Positions 49,132-58,992 of a stretch of DNA of 64,000 nucleotides are shown in pieces. The DNA comes from Bacteroidia bacterium (GTDB lineage: Bacteria; Bacteroidota; Bacteroidia; JADZBD01): assembly GCA_020852255.1 (NCBI GenBank), contig JADZBD010000016.1, positions 124,001-188,000 of the forward strand, given 5' to 3'. The number at the start of each line of letters is the position of its first letter. Position 1 is the first letter of the stretch. Under the pieces are notes generated by a model. It did no database searches. It was not told the DNA's origin and saw only the letters and a program-made list of their open reading frames with translations. The translations under genes and the position numbers were made by a program.

Positions 49132-50580
49132 TCAATCCATGGTCTTCAGTTCCGCAACCAGCTCTGTCAACGCCTTTTTTGCGTCTCCGAAGAACATGGA
49201 ACATTTCGGATCATAGAACAACAGATTGTCAATTCCCGCATATCCCGCATTCATGGAACGCTTGTTCACAATGATATTCTTTGCTTTATCCACTTCAAGG
49301 ATCGGCATTCCGTAAATGGGTGAAGAAGGGTCAGACTTTGCAGCAGGGTTCACCACGTCGTTGGCTCCAACAATCAGCACCACATCGGTTTGTTCAAACT
49401 CCGGGTTGATCTCATCCATTTCCACGAGCTTGTCGTACGAAACGTTAGATTCCGCCAACAATACATTCATATGGCCGGGCATACGGCCGGCTACAGGGTG
49501 AATGGCATATTTAACTTCTACACCGCGTTCTTCAAGAATGTTTTCCAATTCCTTGATCACGTGTTGTGCCTGTGCAACAGCCAGTCCGTATCCGGGAACA
49601 ATCACCACTTTTTTGGAATAGTTCATCATCACCGCAATGTCCGTAACGCTGGCATCTTTAATGGTTCCCTTCACCTCCGGTCCGCTGCCTGTAGCTGTGC
49701 TTCCGCCTCCGAATGCACCGAATATCACATTGGCGAGTGAACGGTTCATAGCTTCGCACATTACGAATGTCAGGAGGGTTCCGGCAGAACCAACAAGAAT
49801 ACCTCCGGTGAGCATTACTTTATTATCGTACAGGAATCCCCCGAATGCTGCTGCTAATCCTGTGAATGAGTTCAACAGAGATATGACCACCGGCATATCT
49901 GCCCCTCCGATCGGAATTACAAACATGACTCCATAGAGGATGGCAGCGGCGAAACACAACCAAACCAGCTGATAATTCCCACCGGAATAAACAAGATAAG
50001 CTCCAAATCCGAGCAATCCGATCAATACCAGGTTATTGATGATGTTGTACATGGGAATACGGACCGGCTTATTCATAGTACCATTCAATTTCAGGAAGGC
50101 AATAACTGAACCTGAGAAAGAAACTGAACCAATGATCAGTCCTGCAATAATGGCAAGTAGTGTGGGAACCTGAGTTCCGATCAGCTCGCGGATGGTTTCT
50201 GCATTCTGACCTTCTTCAATAGCGGTGTGGATCAGTTCATACGGATGATGGAATTCAATCAGCGAAATAAGCGCGGCACAGGCTCCTCCCATCCCGTTGA
50301 ACATGGAAACCAGCTCAGGCATTTTGGTCATTTGCACCGACTTTGCCGTATACCAGCCCACAGCCGTACCCACAGCAATAGCCGCAAAGATGAGGCCGTA
50401 GATCATACCGCTTACCTCATAATTGTGAAGGAAGATGGTTCCCAGAATGGCAACCGTCATACCGAAGGCTCCGAGTAGATTTCCTTTTCGGGCTGTCTTG
50501 GCATTTCCCATCCATTTTAAACCCATAATAAAGGTTATCGAACCGATGAGGTAACAGATTTCTAAGAGATTCGCTTTCAT
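49132..50580 (-). CDS. pntB: NAD(P) transhydrogenase subunit beta
   Basis: This 482 aa protein has a membrane half with about nine helices (LIGSITFIMGLKWMG ... ILGTIFLHNYEVSG) and a C-terminal NADP-binding domain dIII with VVIVPGYGLAVAQAQH, GRMPGHMNVLLAESNV and VVLIVGANDVVNPAAK. With PntA it couples hydride transfer from NADH to NADP+ to proton movement, supplying NADPH. It is third in the operon pntA1-pntA2-pntB. Confidence 0.95.
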   Translation of the reverse strand: MKANLLEICYLIGSITFIMGLKWMGNAKTARKGNLLGAFGMTVAILGTIFLHNYEVSGMIYGLIFAAIAVGTAVGWYTAKSVQMTKMPELVSMFNGMGGACAALISLIEFHHPYELIHTAIEEGQNAETIRELIGTQVPTLLAIIAGLIIGSVSFSGSVIAFLKLNGTMNKPVRIPMYNIINNLVLIGLLGFGAYLVYSGGNYQLVWLCFAAAILYGVMFVIPIGGADMPVVISLLNSFTGLAAAFGGFLYDNKVMLTGGILVGSAGTLLTFVMCEAMNRSLANVIFGAFGGGSTATGSGPEVKGTIKDASVTDIAVMMNYSKKVVIVPGYGLAVAQAQHVIKELENILEERGVEVKYAIHPVAGRMPGHMNVLLAESNVSYDKLVEMDEINPEFEQTDVVLIVGANDVVNPAAKSDPSSPIYGMPILEVDKAKNIIVNKRSMNAGYAGIDNLLFYDPKCSMFFGDAKKALTELVAELKTMD

Positions 50581-50634
50581 ATTTCTTTCGAGTAAAAAAT
50601 ATATTTAATTCGTTCCGAAGTGCAAGGTGCTGCG

Positions 50635-50943
50635 TTACTTTTTCTTTTTGAACATTTCGAGCATGCGGTCTGTCACCACGAATCCACCAACCACGTTCAG
50701 GGTTCCGAGGAATACTGCCAGTGTACCGAGCACGAGCGAAAGAGTGTTTTCAGGATCGATCTGCAACATAACCAGAATAGCACCGATGATCACCACCCCG
50801 TGAATGGCATTGGCACCAGACATCAAAGGTGTATGGAGTACAGAAGGCACTCCGCCGATCACTTCAACTCCCACAAAGATGGAGAGGATAACGAAGTAGA
50901 TCATTTCGCGGTTAGAAGTGAAGAAATCTAAGATGTTTTCCAT
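50635..50943 (-). CDS. NAD(P) transhydrogenase alpha subunit, membrane part
   Basis: This 102 aa protein with three helices (NREMIYFVILSIFVGVEVIGG, NAIHGVVIIGAILVMLQI, LVLGTLAVFLGTLNVVGGF) corresponds to the C-terminal membrane domain of PntA, encoded separately as in many bacteria (PntAB). It sits between pntA1 and pntB in the operon. Confidence 0.92.
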   Translation of the reverse strand: MENILDFFTSNREMIYFVILSIFVGVEVIGGVPSVLHTPLMSGANAIHGVVIIGAILVMLQIDPENTLSLVLGTLAVFLGTLNVVGGFVVTDRMLEMFKKKK

Positions 50944-50972
50944 AAAATTATGGTTTGAGTTTATGTTTCAGA

Positions 50973-52097
50973 TTAGGCGGTAGCTGCTTTCAACACACTT
51001 GGGTGAACGGCCTTGCCACTATGAACAATCAGAGATCCTTTGGTGATCTCCTCTTCCATCTCCCACTTGAATTTGTCTTTATCTGCGAGGTGAAGGAGAA
51101 AAGTCTGGATGTTCTTGGCGTATAATTCAGACGCATTCATCGGGAGCAGGGAAGGAATATTTCCTTCGCCAATAATAGTTACTCCGTGTTTTTGCACCGT
51201 CTTGTTTACTTCAGAACCCACTACGTTTCCGCCGGATTCTACGGCCATATCAAGCACCACAGAACCAAAGCGCATGGATTTCACCATATCTTCTGTAACC
51301 AGTACGGGGGCTTTACGCCCGGGAATCAACGCGGTGGTGATCACCACGTCTGCATCCTTTACGTGCTTGGCAACAAGCTCCTGCTGCTTTTTCAAAAATT
51401 CTTCGGAAACGCCCTTTACATAACCGCCTTCAATTTTGATGGATGTATCTCCTTTTACTTCGATGAATTTTCCACCGAGCGATTCTACCTGCTCTTTTGT
51501 TTCAGGACGGATGTCGGAAACTTCCACCACAGCGCCCAGACGTTTTGCCGTAGCAATCGCCTGCAGTCCGGCTACACCGGCTCCGAAGATCACGATCTTA
51601 GACGGACGGATGGTTCCGGCCGCGGTGGTCATCATGGGAAGAATTTTTCCCAGTGTATTCGCACACATGAGTACTGCTTTATATCCGGCGAGGTTAGCCT
51701 GAGAAGAAAGTGCATCCATCTTTTGTGCACGGGAGATACGGGGCACTGCATCCATGGAGAACGCACTCACTCCGGCCTTTTCGCAGGCAGACACCAGGTC
51801 CGGGTTGGTAGCGGCGAACATGAAGGAGATCAGGATTGCATCCTTCTTCATCTTTGCAACTTCATCCGGAGATGGAGCGTTTACTTTGAGAACCACATCT
51901 GCACTGTAAACCTGGTCTTTACTTCCAAGGCTTGCACCAGCTGCAGTGTATACTTCATCCGCATAGAAAGAATTTTGTCCGGCTCCATTCTCCACCACAA
52001 CCTCGAATCCTTTCTTTACCAGATCCTTCACCACGTCGGGGCTGAGCGCCACGCGGTTTTCTCTTGGTTTAAGTTCTTTGGGTACACCTAACTTCAT
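50973..52097 (-). CDS. pntA: NAD(P) transhydrogenase alpha subunit, NAD-binding part
   Basis: This 374 aa soluble subunit begins LGVPKELKPRENRVALSP and contains the Rossmann motif IFGAGVAGLQAIATAKRLGA, the RD loop region and GSVVLDMAVESGGNVVG. It is the dI domain that binds NAD(H). First gene of the operon; together the three genes form a proton-translocating transhydrogenase. Confidence 0.94.
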   Translation of the reverse strand: MKLGVPKELKPRENRVALSPDVVKDLVKKGFEVVVENGAGQNSFYADEVYTAAGASLGSKDQVYSADVVLKVNAPSPDEVAKMKKDAILISFMFAATNPDLVSACEKAGVSAFSMDAVPRISRAQKMDALSSQANLAGYKAVLMCANTLGKILPMMTTAAGTIRPSKIVIFGAGVAGLQAIATAKRLGAVVEVSDIRPETKEQVESLGGKFIEVKGDTSIKIEGGYVKGVSEEFLKKQQELVAKHVKDADVVITTALIPGRKAPVLVTEDMVKSMRFGSVVLDMAVESGGNVVGSEVNKTVQKHGVTIIGEGNIPSLLPMNASELYAKNIQTFLLHLADKDKFKWEMEEEITKGSLIVHSGKAVHPSVLKAATA

Positions 52098-52391
52098 TGT
52101 TCTTAGGATTTTAGGGTACCGAAAGTAGGAAAAAATAAGGCAGGTCAGGAAGGATATCGACCAATGTGGTGAAATTTAGGCTAAGAGTTGGGAATCAGGG
52201 GATTAGTGGTAGTGGTAGTAGTGATGGTAGTGGGATGAAACATTTTGAAAACAGTTCCGTTAAAGTAAGAGCATTCAGAATTCCGGAATAGTTCCGGATG
52301 GCAACCGACCACTCTTCCAGGGTGTGAAGAGAAAAAACAAGGCACGGTGCCGTGGACCAGACCGTCCGATGCGCGTTTAACAAAACGAAAA
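52098..52391. other. Intergenic region with TGG/TAG-rich tract
   Basis: About 294 bases between the divergent pntA gene and the small gene at 52392. It contains a low-complexity GTGGTAGTGG-type tract near 52204-52235 and a small palindrome GGCACGGTGCC. No clear promoter matching TAnnTTTG was found on either strand and no gene is seen. Confidence 0.4.
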
Positions 52392-52856
52392 ATGGAATTC
52401 ATTGACCGTGCTCTTTACTATTTTCTCTCTTTTCTGATCCGGGAAACGGAGCGATTCGTTTCTTACTTGAAAAAAGCTGAGCAATCCTGCTCTTTCCGGG
52501 AATTAAACGACCAACGCAGGATGATCATTCTGATGAGGCAGGAATTCAAGAACATTAAAGAACAGGAAACCGTGAGAAAATCAGAGGAATTCAAAGCGAC
52601 ATTGTTCAAAACCACCGAGCTGAAAATAGCAAGAATTGTATCCGCATCCCGTCGGAATAACTCCCGTATTAAAGAGTTGTATGAGAAAAATCTGGACCTC
52701 AAGGAATGGGAAAAGAAATTAAATTTCATTCTTACCGATAGTTATCTGGAGAAAAAATACAGAAATAGGGAACTCAGTTTGTTTAAAAATTACATTGAGA
52801 AAGGGTATTGGAAATATGAAGGATCTAAAGAAGACACAAGAAAAAGGAAGAAGTGA
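52392..52856 (+). CDS. Helical hypothetical protein, 154 aa
   Basis: A charged, helix-rich protein (LIRETERFVSYLKKAEQ, ELYEKNLDLKEWEKKLNF, YRNRELSLFKNYIEKGYWKYEG) with no signal peptide. Its last 41 bases overlap the next gene. I do not recognise it. ATG at 52392 was taken as start because the frame before it is not protein-like. Confidence 0.5.
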   Translation: MEFIDRALYYFLSFLIRETERFVSYLKKAEQSCSFRELNDQRRMIILMRQEFKNIKEQETVRKSEEFKATLFKTTELKIARIVSASRRNNSRIKELYEKNLDLKEWEKKLNFILTDSYLEKKYRNRELSLFKNYIEKGYWKYEGSKEDTRKRKK

Positions 52857-53031
52857 CCTTGCATGGAAACTGCATTATGCAGTCAGCCGTCTGGGATTCA
52901 CTCAAATGGGCTCCTGCGACCATGAACGTTACAAATCCTGCGAACGATTCTTACTGGCATTCGCAGACCACGTTTTAGCCGGCGGTGATCCGGATATTTC
53001 AGCTGAAGATCTTAGGCGAAAATTGTTCTGA
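52816..53031 (+). CDS. Hypothetical protein, 71 aa
   Basis: The start at 52816 lies inside the end of the preceding gene (41-base overlap). The product (MKDLKKTQEKGRSDLAWKLH, then CDHERYKSCERFLLAFADH and DISAEDLRRKLF) is small, soluble and has two Cys. Probably translated with the upstream gene. Function unknown. Confidence 0.45.
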   Translation: MKDLKKTQEKGRSDLAWKLHYAVSRLGFTQMGSCDHERYKSCERFLLAFADHVLAGGDPDISAEDLRRKLF

Positions 53032-53041
53032 ATTTTCGCTT

Positions 53042-53833
53042 TTACCTTGAAATAAGAAATGGCTTCGAAAAGGCATGACTTCCAGTCCGCAAAACCACTA
53101 TGTAAATTCCATCCGGGAGATCGCTTACGTCTATCTGTGTATGGTCTTGTGAAGTTCGCTTTTCAGAAAGCACCAGCTGCCCATAAGCGTTGGAAATTTC
53201 AAGCTGAAAATTCTCACCAAAGGTTGAAATCACATTAAGTTGATTGGAAACCGGGATGGGGAAGATGTGAAACGGCTCAGGTTGTGTTCCGGAATTCATT
53301 CCCGTAATTTCCGAACAATTCACCGAAACCCCGGCAAATCCCCAGCCTGCACCGGCGATTCCGGTTACTGTGATGGTATTCACTCCGGTGGTCAGGAGCA
53401 TCACATCGGAATAGGAATAATTTCCCTGAGCATTTGTATTGCTTCCCACGATATTACCTCCAATGAAATAGACTCCATCAGGCCCGGGAGAAAGACCGCA
53501 AACCACTTTTGGAAGATAGGTGGCTGTGGAATAATTCATGGTATACGGACTTCCATTTACGGTTACACTCACCACATCATCGTCGTTCATTCCCCAGACC
53601 CGTATCATCGGATAATCTTCAGGATTGGTAAAGGTCATGGTCACACTCATTCCACCTCCGCTGAGCCATCGCGTAGGGTCAATGGGAGCACAACCGTAAC
53701 TCTGGAAAGAGCCGCCGGTGAAAGACCATGTTACACTATCCGTAAGACTAGATGTGGAAGGCACATAGTGGCATTGGGAGAAAAGATGGCATGAAATAAA
53801 GAGGGTTATTACCGCAAGTGATAATTTTTTCAT
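53042..53833 (-). CDS. T9SS-secreted protein, 263 aa
   Basis: A signal peptide (LAVITLFISCHLFSQ) leads to a beta-rich domain that reads like an extracellular sandwich (VTWSFTGGSFQSYG, VSVTVNGSPYTMNY, GVNTITVTGIAGAGW), followed by a type A sorting domain (FHIFPIPVSNQLNVIS, LPDGIYIVVL). Secreted by the type IX system. Ligand or activity unknown. Confidence 0.72.
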   Translation of the reverse strand: MKKLSLAVITLFISCHLFSQCHYVPSTSSLTDSVTWSFTGGSFQSYGCAPIDPTRWLSGGGMSVTMTFTNPEDYPMIRVWGMNDDDVVSVTVNGSPYTMNYSTATYLPKVVCGLSPGPDGVYFIGGNIVGSNTNAQGNYSYSDVMLLTTGVNTITVTGIAGAGWGFAGVSVNCSEITGMNSGTQPEPFHIFPIPVSNQLNVISTFGENFQLEISNAYGQLVLSEKRTSQDHTQIDVSDLPDGIYIVVLRTGSHAFSKPFLISR

Positions 53834-53851
53834 GAGCCTGTTTATCTTAAG

Positions 53852-54619
53852 TTATGGTTTTTTCGATATCATCACCTTCACCTTGCCCACAAGTATAGGC
53901 GTTTCGACATAAACGGGAATTTTCCGGTGATCATCCGTAGCCCACACCGTCATACCCTCTCCCCCCGAAAAGATAGTGCCTTCGATCAGCAAAGGACTGA
54001 ATTTGATACATTTAATCTTCCCCAGTTTACCAATCTGCTTCTCTTCCTTACCCAGATACCGGATAAACACCGAATGTGTCTGGTTTTCCAGGTACAGATT
54101 CAACGGAATAGTATCGTTCACTTTGTATTTATTAAAATCCATGCAGCGGGCATAGTAAATGGCAGTCATTACATCCACCACACAGGAACCAAAGGTTACA
54201 GAATCCACTCTGACTTCCTTTTCCTTCCTTACCATTGTATATACTTTGTTTTTCTTATGGCTGAAGCGTGCGTCCTCGTACATCACACGACCTCCTTCAT
54301 TAATATCCCTCCGGTAGCGGTAAGGCTTCAGGGTGGCTGTATCGGCATAGCTGTCGTAATAATCCCGTACTTTATATATAAAGTCATACTTGTCATACGT
54401 TCTACCCCTTCCTACGAAGTGATATGCAGGTTTCCCATCGTATGTACCCAACTCCGTGGTGAATGAGGCATAACCGGCTTCCACCCAGATGACTCCCCAG
54501 TTATACATGACCCGGTAATCGAGCCGTTCTCCAGCCTCAAAAGCATTGACTTCTATCGGGCATTCGGGGTCGGTACCGGAAAGAAAGAAAGGGAAGACCA
54601 GGAGGATCAACCAGCGCAT
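53852..54619 (-). CDS. DUF3108-type periplasmic protein
   Basis: A 255 aa protein with a signal peptide (LILLVFPFFLSG), then FEAGERLDYRVMYNWGVIWVEAGYASF, the usual opening of DUF3108, and YRRDINEGGRVMYEDA, CVVDVMTAIYYARCMDF, YLGKEEKQIGKLGKIKC. Function of the family is unknown; it is probably periplasmic. The start at 54619 was chosen to give a signal peptide. Confidence 0.75.
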   Translation of the reverse strand: MRWLILLVFPFFLSGTDPECPIEVNAFEAGERLDYRVMYNWGVIWVEAGYASFTTELGTYDGKPAYHFVGRGRTYDKYDFIYKVRDYYDSYADTATLKPYRYRRDINEGGRVMYEDARFSHKKNKVYTMVRKEKEVRVDSVTFGSCVVDVMTAIYYARCMDFNKYKVNDTIPLNLYLENQTHSVFIRYLGKEEKQIGKLGKIKCIKFSPLLIEGTIFSGGEGMTVWATDDHRKIPVYVETPILVGKVKVMISKKP

Positions 54620-54718
54620 GGTCAAATATACGGAAGCCGGAGAAATGCCGTTCCTGAAGGCGCAACATGGCATGAAATTGGAACAGGCCTTTTTGGTACC
54701 TTTAAGCCCGGCCTTTTG

Positions 54719-56926
54719 ATGAATTTCAGGTTTCATATTTTCATTTACGTTCTGCTGTCTGTGCCGGCCCTGCTGAATGCACAGAAAAGAACCGTGGACT
54801 CTCTCCTGCAGGTGCTCGAAACCGCGCCAGACAGGGAGAAAATCAGGATCTACCTCAAACTCTCCAATACGGTAATGCAGGGCAAACCCACCCGGGGTGT
54901 TTATTATGCCAAGGAAGCGCTATACCTTGCCCGCCAGTTTAAGGATGATTCTGCCCGTGCCAATGCCTGGCATTCTACAGGAACCGCTTACATCTACTTT
55001 CCGGATTATTATGAGGCTTCCATTTACCTCGATTCCGCCCTGCAGATGCGCACTTCGCTTAACGATACCCTTGGATGCGCCAAAACCCTGAATAACCTCG
55101 GGCTCGCCAACTTTAATGAAGGCGAATACCGCAAGGCCATTGATTTCTACTCCCGCTCTATTGAAAAAAGAAAGCAAAGCGGAGACCTGAAAGGAATCGT
55201 GAACTCGCTGATGGGTATCGGGAACAGCTATCGCTCCATCGGCGAATTTGAAGAGGCCTATAAATATTTCAATGAAGGCCTGCATTACGCGGAGCAGTTA
55301 AAAGACGACGATCAGATCGCAACGGCCTATATCAACATTGCCATCCTCTACTCTGACCAGAAACGCTATAGCGAAGCCCTGGTGTATCAGCTGGACGCCC
55401 TGGAAATCAAACAGAAATCAGGAAGCAAAAAAAGTATTGCCAGCGCCCTGAGCAATGTGGGCACCACCTACATGAACCTCAAGAATTATGGAGAGGCACT
55501 CCATTTTCTCCTGCAGTCGTTAAAGATCAGAGAAGAAATTAACGATCAGAAAGGAATGGGTACCACCTGCAACAATATCGCCGAATTGTTTCTTGCGATG
55601 GGAGAATATAAAAAAGCCCAGGAATATTGCGAGCGCTCCTTACAGATCCGGGAGGACATGGGCGACCGGCCGGGCATTGCTTCAACGCTGTCCAATCTGG
55701 CCACTATATATGAAAAACTGGGAAGAATTCAGGATGCCATTAACACCCTTGAACACAGCAGAGAGATCTTTGAAGAACTGGAATCAAAAACACTGCTCGT
55801 CTCCGCTTATAAAGCCCTTTCTGCACTTTATGCTAAACAAAACAATTACAAACTGGCCTGGGAATACCAGGTGAAGTATGCTGACCTGAATGACACACTT
55901 TTTCAGGAAGACACTTTCCGCCAGATGGCAGAGCTGCAAACAAAGTACGATTCAGAAAAACAAAAAAAGCAACTGGAACTGCTGGAAAAGGACAACCAGC
56001 TCAAGGAACAAAAAGCCAGAAACACATGGTATCTTCTGATGGCGTTCGGAATTGCCGCCCTGATCATTGGATACATCCTGTACACACGCTATAAACTCAA
56101 GCAAAAAGCGAACGAAAAACTTTCGCAGGCCTACCGTGAAATCGAGGAAAAAAACAAAGACATCACGGACAGTATCATCTATGCCAAGCGCATCCAGGAG
56201 GCCGTCCTTCCTTCCGACGAGCAGGTGAAGACGGCCATGCCCGACAGCTTTGTGCTGTACAAACCAAAAGATATTGTGAGCGGTGATTTTTACTGGATTG
56301 AAAAGGTGAAAGCACTCAGCATATTCGCGGCTGTGGACTGTACGGGACATGGCGTACCGGGTGCCTTTTTAAGTATGGTGGGAAATTCGCTTCTCAATCA
56401 AATGGTCTTTGAACGCGGCCTCACCCAACCCGCTGAAATCCTGAACAACCTGAACGCCGCACTTCAGGAAACACTGCTGAAGGGTGTGGAAGGACAAGAA
56501 GTGAAAGATGGGATGGACGTGGCGTTATGCGCATATGATCCGGCTTCACGAACCCTCCAGTTCGCCGCTGCTTTCAATCCCATGTTTATCGCCCGATGCA
56601 AGAACGGAAAGTATGAGATGGAAGAGGTAAAAGCCGATAAAATCTCTATCGGCATATCAGATTCCGCAGAAAAGCAGCACTTTCGGGATTATGCTACGGT
56701 GCTGCACCCCGGCGATTGTGTGTATATTTTTACGGACGGATTCGCGGATCAGTTTGGCGGACAGGAAGGAAAGAAGTTTAAATATGGCCGCTTCAAAGAA
56801 ATCCTGCGACAAATCGCTGAGTTTCCCGCCCCGCAGCAGAAGGCCAAACTTCATAAAGAGTTTGAAGAATGGAAAATGGGATACGACCAGGTAGATGATG
56901 TACTCATAATCGGATTTAAAGTCTGA
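54719..56926 (+). CDS. TPR sensor with SpoIIE-type PP2C phosphatase (1)
   Basis: This 735 aa protein begins with a signal segment (FRFHIFIYVLLSVPALLNA), followed by about eight 40-residue TPR units (for example LNNLGLANFNEGEYRKAIDF, YINIAILYSDQKRYSEALVY), one TM (about residues 435-457), a coiled linker and a C-terminal SpoIIE/PP2C domain (VSGDFYW, VDCTGHGVPGAFLSM, DQVDDVLIIGFKV). The TPRs are outside the cytosol and the phosphatase inside. It may sense an extracellular or periplasmic ligand and control a partner-switching pathway. A similar gene follows 51 bases later. Confidence 0.85.
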   Translation: MNFRFHIFIYVLLSVPALLNAQKRTVDSLLQVLETAPDREKIRIYLKLSNTVMQGKPTRGVYYAKEALYLARQFKDDSARANAWHSTGTAYIYFPDYYEASIYLDSALQMRTSLNDTLGCAKTLNNLGLANFNEGEYRKAIDFYSRSIEKRKQSGDLKGIVNSLMGIGNSYRSIGEFEEAYKYFNEGLHYAEQLKDDDQIATAYINIAILYSDQKRYSEALVYQLDALEIKQKSGSKKSIASALSNVGTTYMNLKNYGEALHFLLQSLKIREEINDQKGMGTTCNNIAELFLAMGEYKKAQEYCERSLQIREDMGDRPGIASTLSNLATIYEKLGRIQDAINTLEHSREIFEELESKTLLVSAYKALSALYAKQNNYKLAWEYQVKYADLNDTLFQEDTFRQMAELQTKYDSEKQKKQLELLEKDNQLKEQKARNTWYLLMAFGIAALIIGYILYTRYKLKQKANEKLSQAYREIEEKNKDITDSIIYAKRIQEAVLPSDEQVKTAMPDSFVLYKPKDIVSGDFYWIEKVKALSIFAAVDCTGHGVPGAFLSMVGNSLLNQMVFERGLTQPAEILNNLNAALQETLLKGVEGQEVKDGMDVALCAYDPASRTLQFAAAFNPMFIARCKNGKYEMEEVKADKISIGISDSAEKQHFRDYATVLHPGDCVYIFTDGFADQFGGQEGKKFKYGRFKEILRQIAEFPAPQQKAKLHKEFEEWKMGYDQVDDVLIIGFKV

Positions 56927-56977
56927 TGTATCAATACCGGTAAACGTGAAAGATAGTGTTCATAAAGAGAATACCCT

Positions 56978-58939
56978 ATGAAAAGTAAGTGGCTGATCAT
57001 ACTGCTGGCATTTGCCGGACTGGCCAGGGGCGATGAATATCAGGACAGTCTGCAGGGTCGCTTAGCGGAAAATTTGTCCGACAGCGTACGAATGAAGGTA
57101 CTGTACAAATTAGCCGATCACCTTTCTTCGGACAGTGTGCAGAAAGCGATGCACTACTCCCGCGAACTGGAACTGCTGGCGTCGAATACAGAAAATAAAA
57201 AATATCTTGGCCGCGCATACTTTCTGCAAGGCACCTGCTTCGATCATCTGCAATCGTTCAAGGAGGCTATGGATTATTACTACAAAGCCCTTCCCTTGCT
57301 GGAAGAAACAGCAGACACTGCTGTTCTTGTACGCACCTATAATCAAATAGGTATCATTTCGTCGTATCAAAAGAATTACGAGGTTGCTCTGAAGTATTTT
57401 ATAAAGTTTTCCGCCATTGCCAAAGCAAGAAAGGATGACAGACTTCTTGGTAATGTTTACAATAACATTGGGGTGACGTATAAAAATCTCGGCCGTATGG
57501 ATCTGGCCAATGAATTTGCCTTTCGCTCCCTGGCCATTTTTGAGAAGCTGGACTTCAAGCGGGGGATCGCCTCCAGCTACCTGAACCTGGGTGTGAACCA
57601 CGACAAATCCGGCGAACACGAAGAAGCCCAGAAGTACAATTTCAAGGCATTAAATCTTTTCAGAGAAATTCAAAACGATTTCGGACTAATCACCTCGTAT
57701 ACGAATATAGCTGACTCTTATAAGAACTCCGGCCATCTGGCCATGGCACTGACTTATTTCGACTCCAGCCAGACTTTGTGCCTCTCCACGGGTTCATTTA
57801 TTCAGCTGAAAGATACCTACGAGGGACTTGCCGAGGTCCATCGGCTGCAAAACAATCATAAATCCGCTTATGAATATTACCGGAAATTCATCACACTGCG
57901 CGATTCCCTGTTCTCAGACGAGAGTGCCAGAAAAAGCGCAGACCTGGAGGCCCGGCAGGAACTGCTGAAGACAGAAAAGGAACTGGACCTTCTGAAAAAG
58001 AATGATGAAATAAGGGACCTGGAACTGAACCGTAACAAAATATTTGTGGTGTTGCTGATCCTCGCCGTTCTTTCAGTAGGAATTATCGCCTACCTTCTTT
58101 TCCAGCGTAACAAAAGCAAACAAAGCGCTAACGAAGTACTGCAACTCCAGAAAGAGGAGATCCTGCATCAAAAAAACGAAATTACAGACAGTATCAACTA
58201 TGCCCGGCGAATTCAGGAAAGCATTTTACCACCCGATCGTATCGTTAAAGCCGTTCTCCCCGATTCTTTTGTTCTCTATCTGCCTAAAGATATTGTGAGC
58301 GGCGATTTTTACTGGGCCGATAAAAAAGACGGACGATCCTGGTTTGCCGCTGTGGACTGCACCGGGCACGGAGTGCCGGGTGCCATGATGAGTGTCCTCG
58401 GATTTAATCTGATACAGCAGTCCCTTCATGACAAAGGACTCCAAACACCCGGAGAAATACTGAAAAACCTGGACAATGGCGTTAATATGACCCTGCGCCA
58501 GTCGGGTTCTGACGATACAGTAAAAGACGGAATGGATCTGGCATTGTGCTGCATTGACTGGCATAAAATGGAACTGCAATATGCCGGTGCGTACAACCCC
58601 CTTTGGCTGCTCAAAAAGGACAGTGTGGATATCCTGGAAATCAAGGCCGACAAAAAGATCATCGGGTCAAACGTGAATGACGTGGCAGATGAATTTACCA
58701 ATCACCGGCTCAGTCTGCATCGCGGCGACCTGGTATATCTGTTATCGGACGGCTATGCGGATCAGTTCGGAGGACCCAATGATAAGAAATTCAAGTACCG
58801 GCCGATGAAAGAGTTACTGTTGAGAATCCGGGGCAAGGAAATGGCTGAACAGCATAAAATCCTGAAGCAAACCATCCGTGAATGGCAGGGCAGCTGTGAA
58901 CAAGTAGATGATATTCTGATCATTGGGGTGAGGGTTTAA
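56978..58939 (+). CDS. TPR sensor with SpoIIE-type PP2C phosphatase (2)
   Basis: This 653 aa protein has the same architecture as its upstream neighbour: signal segment (LIILLAFAGLARGD), about six TPR units (LVRTYNQIGIISSYQKNYEV, LGNVYNNIGVTYKNLGRMDL), one TM (about residues 354-375), a coiled linker and SpoIIE domain (VSGDFYW, AVDCTGHGVPGAMMSV, EQVDDILIIGVRV). The TPR part is shorter than in copy 1. The two are related by duplication and probably answer to different signals. Confidence 0.85.
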   Translation: MKSKWLIILLAFAGLARGDEYQDSLQGRLAENLSDSVRMKVLYKLADHLSSDSVQKAMHYSRELELLASNTENKKYLGRAYFLQGTCFDHLQSFKEAMDYYYKALPLLEETADTAVLVRTYNQIGIISSYQKNYEVALKYFIKFSAIAKARKDDRLLGNVYNNIGVTYKNLGRMDLANEFAFRSLAIFEKLDFKRGIASSYLNLGVNHDKSGEHEEAQKYNFKALNLFREIQNDFGLITSYTNIADSYKNSGHLAMALTYFDSSQTLCLSTGSFIQLKDTYEGLAEVHRLQNNHKSAYEYYRKFITLRDSLFSDESARKSADLEARQELLKTEKELDLLKKNDEIRDLELNRNKIFVVLLILAVLSVGIIAYLLFQRNKSKQSANEVLQLQKEEILHQKNEITDSINYARRIQESILPPDRIVKAVLPDSFVLYLPKDIVSGDFYWADKKDGRSWFAAVDCTGHGVPGAMMSVLGFNLIQQSLHDKGLQTPGEILKNLDNGVNMTLRQSGSDDTVKDGMDLALCCIDWHKMELQYAGAYNPLWLLKKDSVDILEIKADKKIIGSNVNDVADEFTNHRLSLHRGDLVYLLSDGYADQFGGPNDKKFKYRPMKELLLRIRGKEMAEQHKILKQTIREWQGSCEQVDDILIIGVRV

Positions 58940-58966
58940 GCCGGTAGCGGGTACGCAGGAAATTCT

Positions 58967-58974
58967 TAGCTTTG
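58967..58974 (+). promoter_or_regulatory. Promoter -7 element of membrane/winged-helix pair
   Basis: TAGCTTTG (58967-58974) matches TAnnTTTG, 18 bases before the ATG at 58993. Confidence 0.55.
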
Positions 58975-58992
58975 TGGTTCAAAGTAAAAACT

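Noticed and set aside
52204-52235. TGG/TAG-rich tract as regulatory repeat
   Set aside because: Irregular low-complexity sequence with no constant unit.
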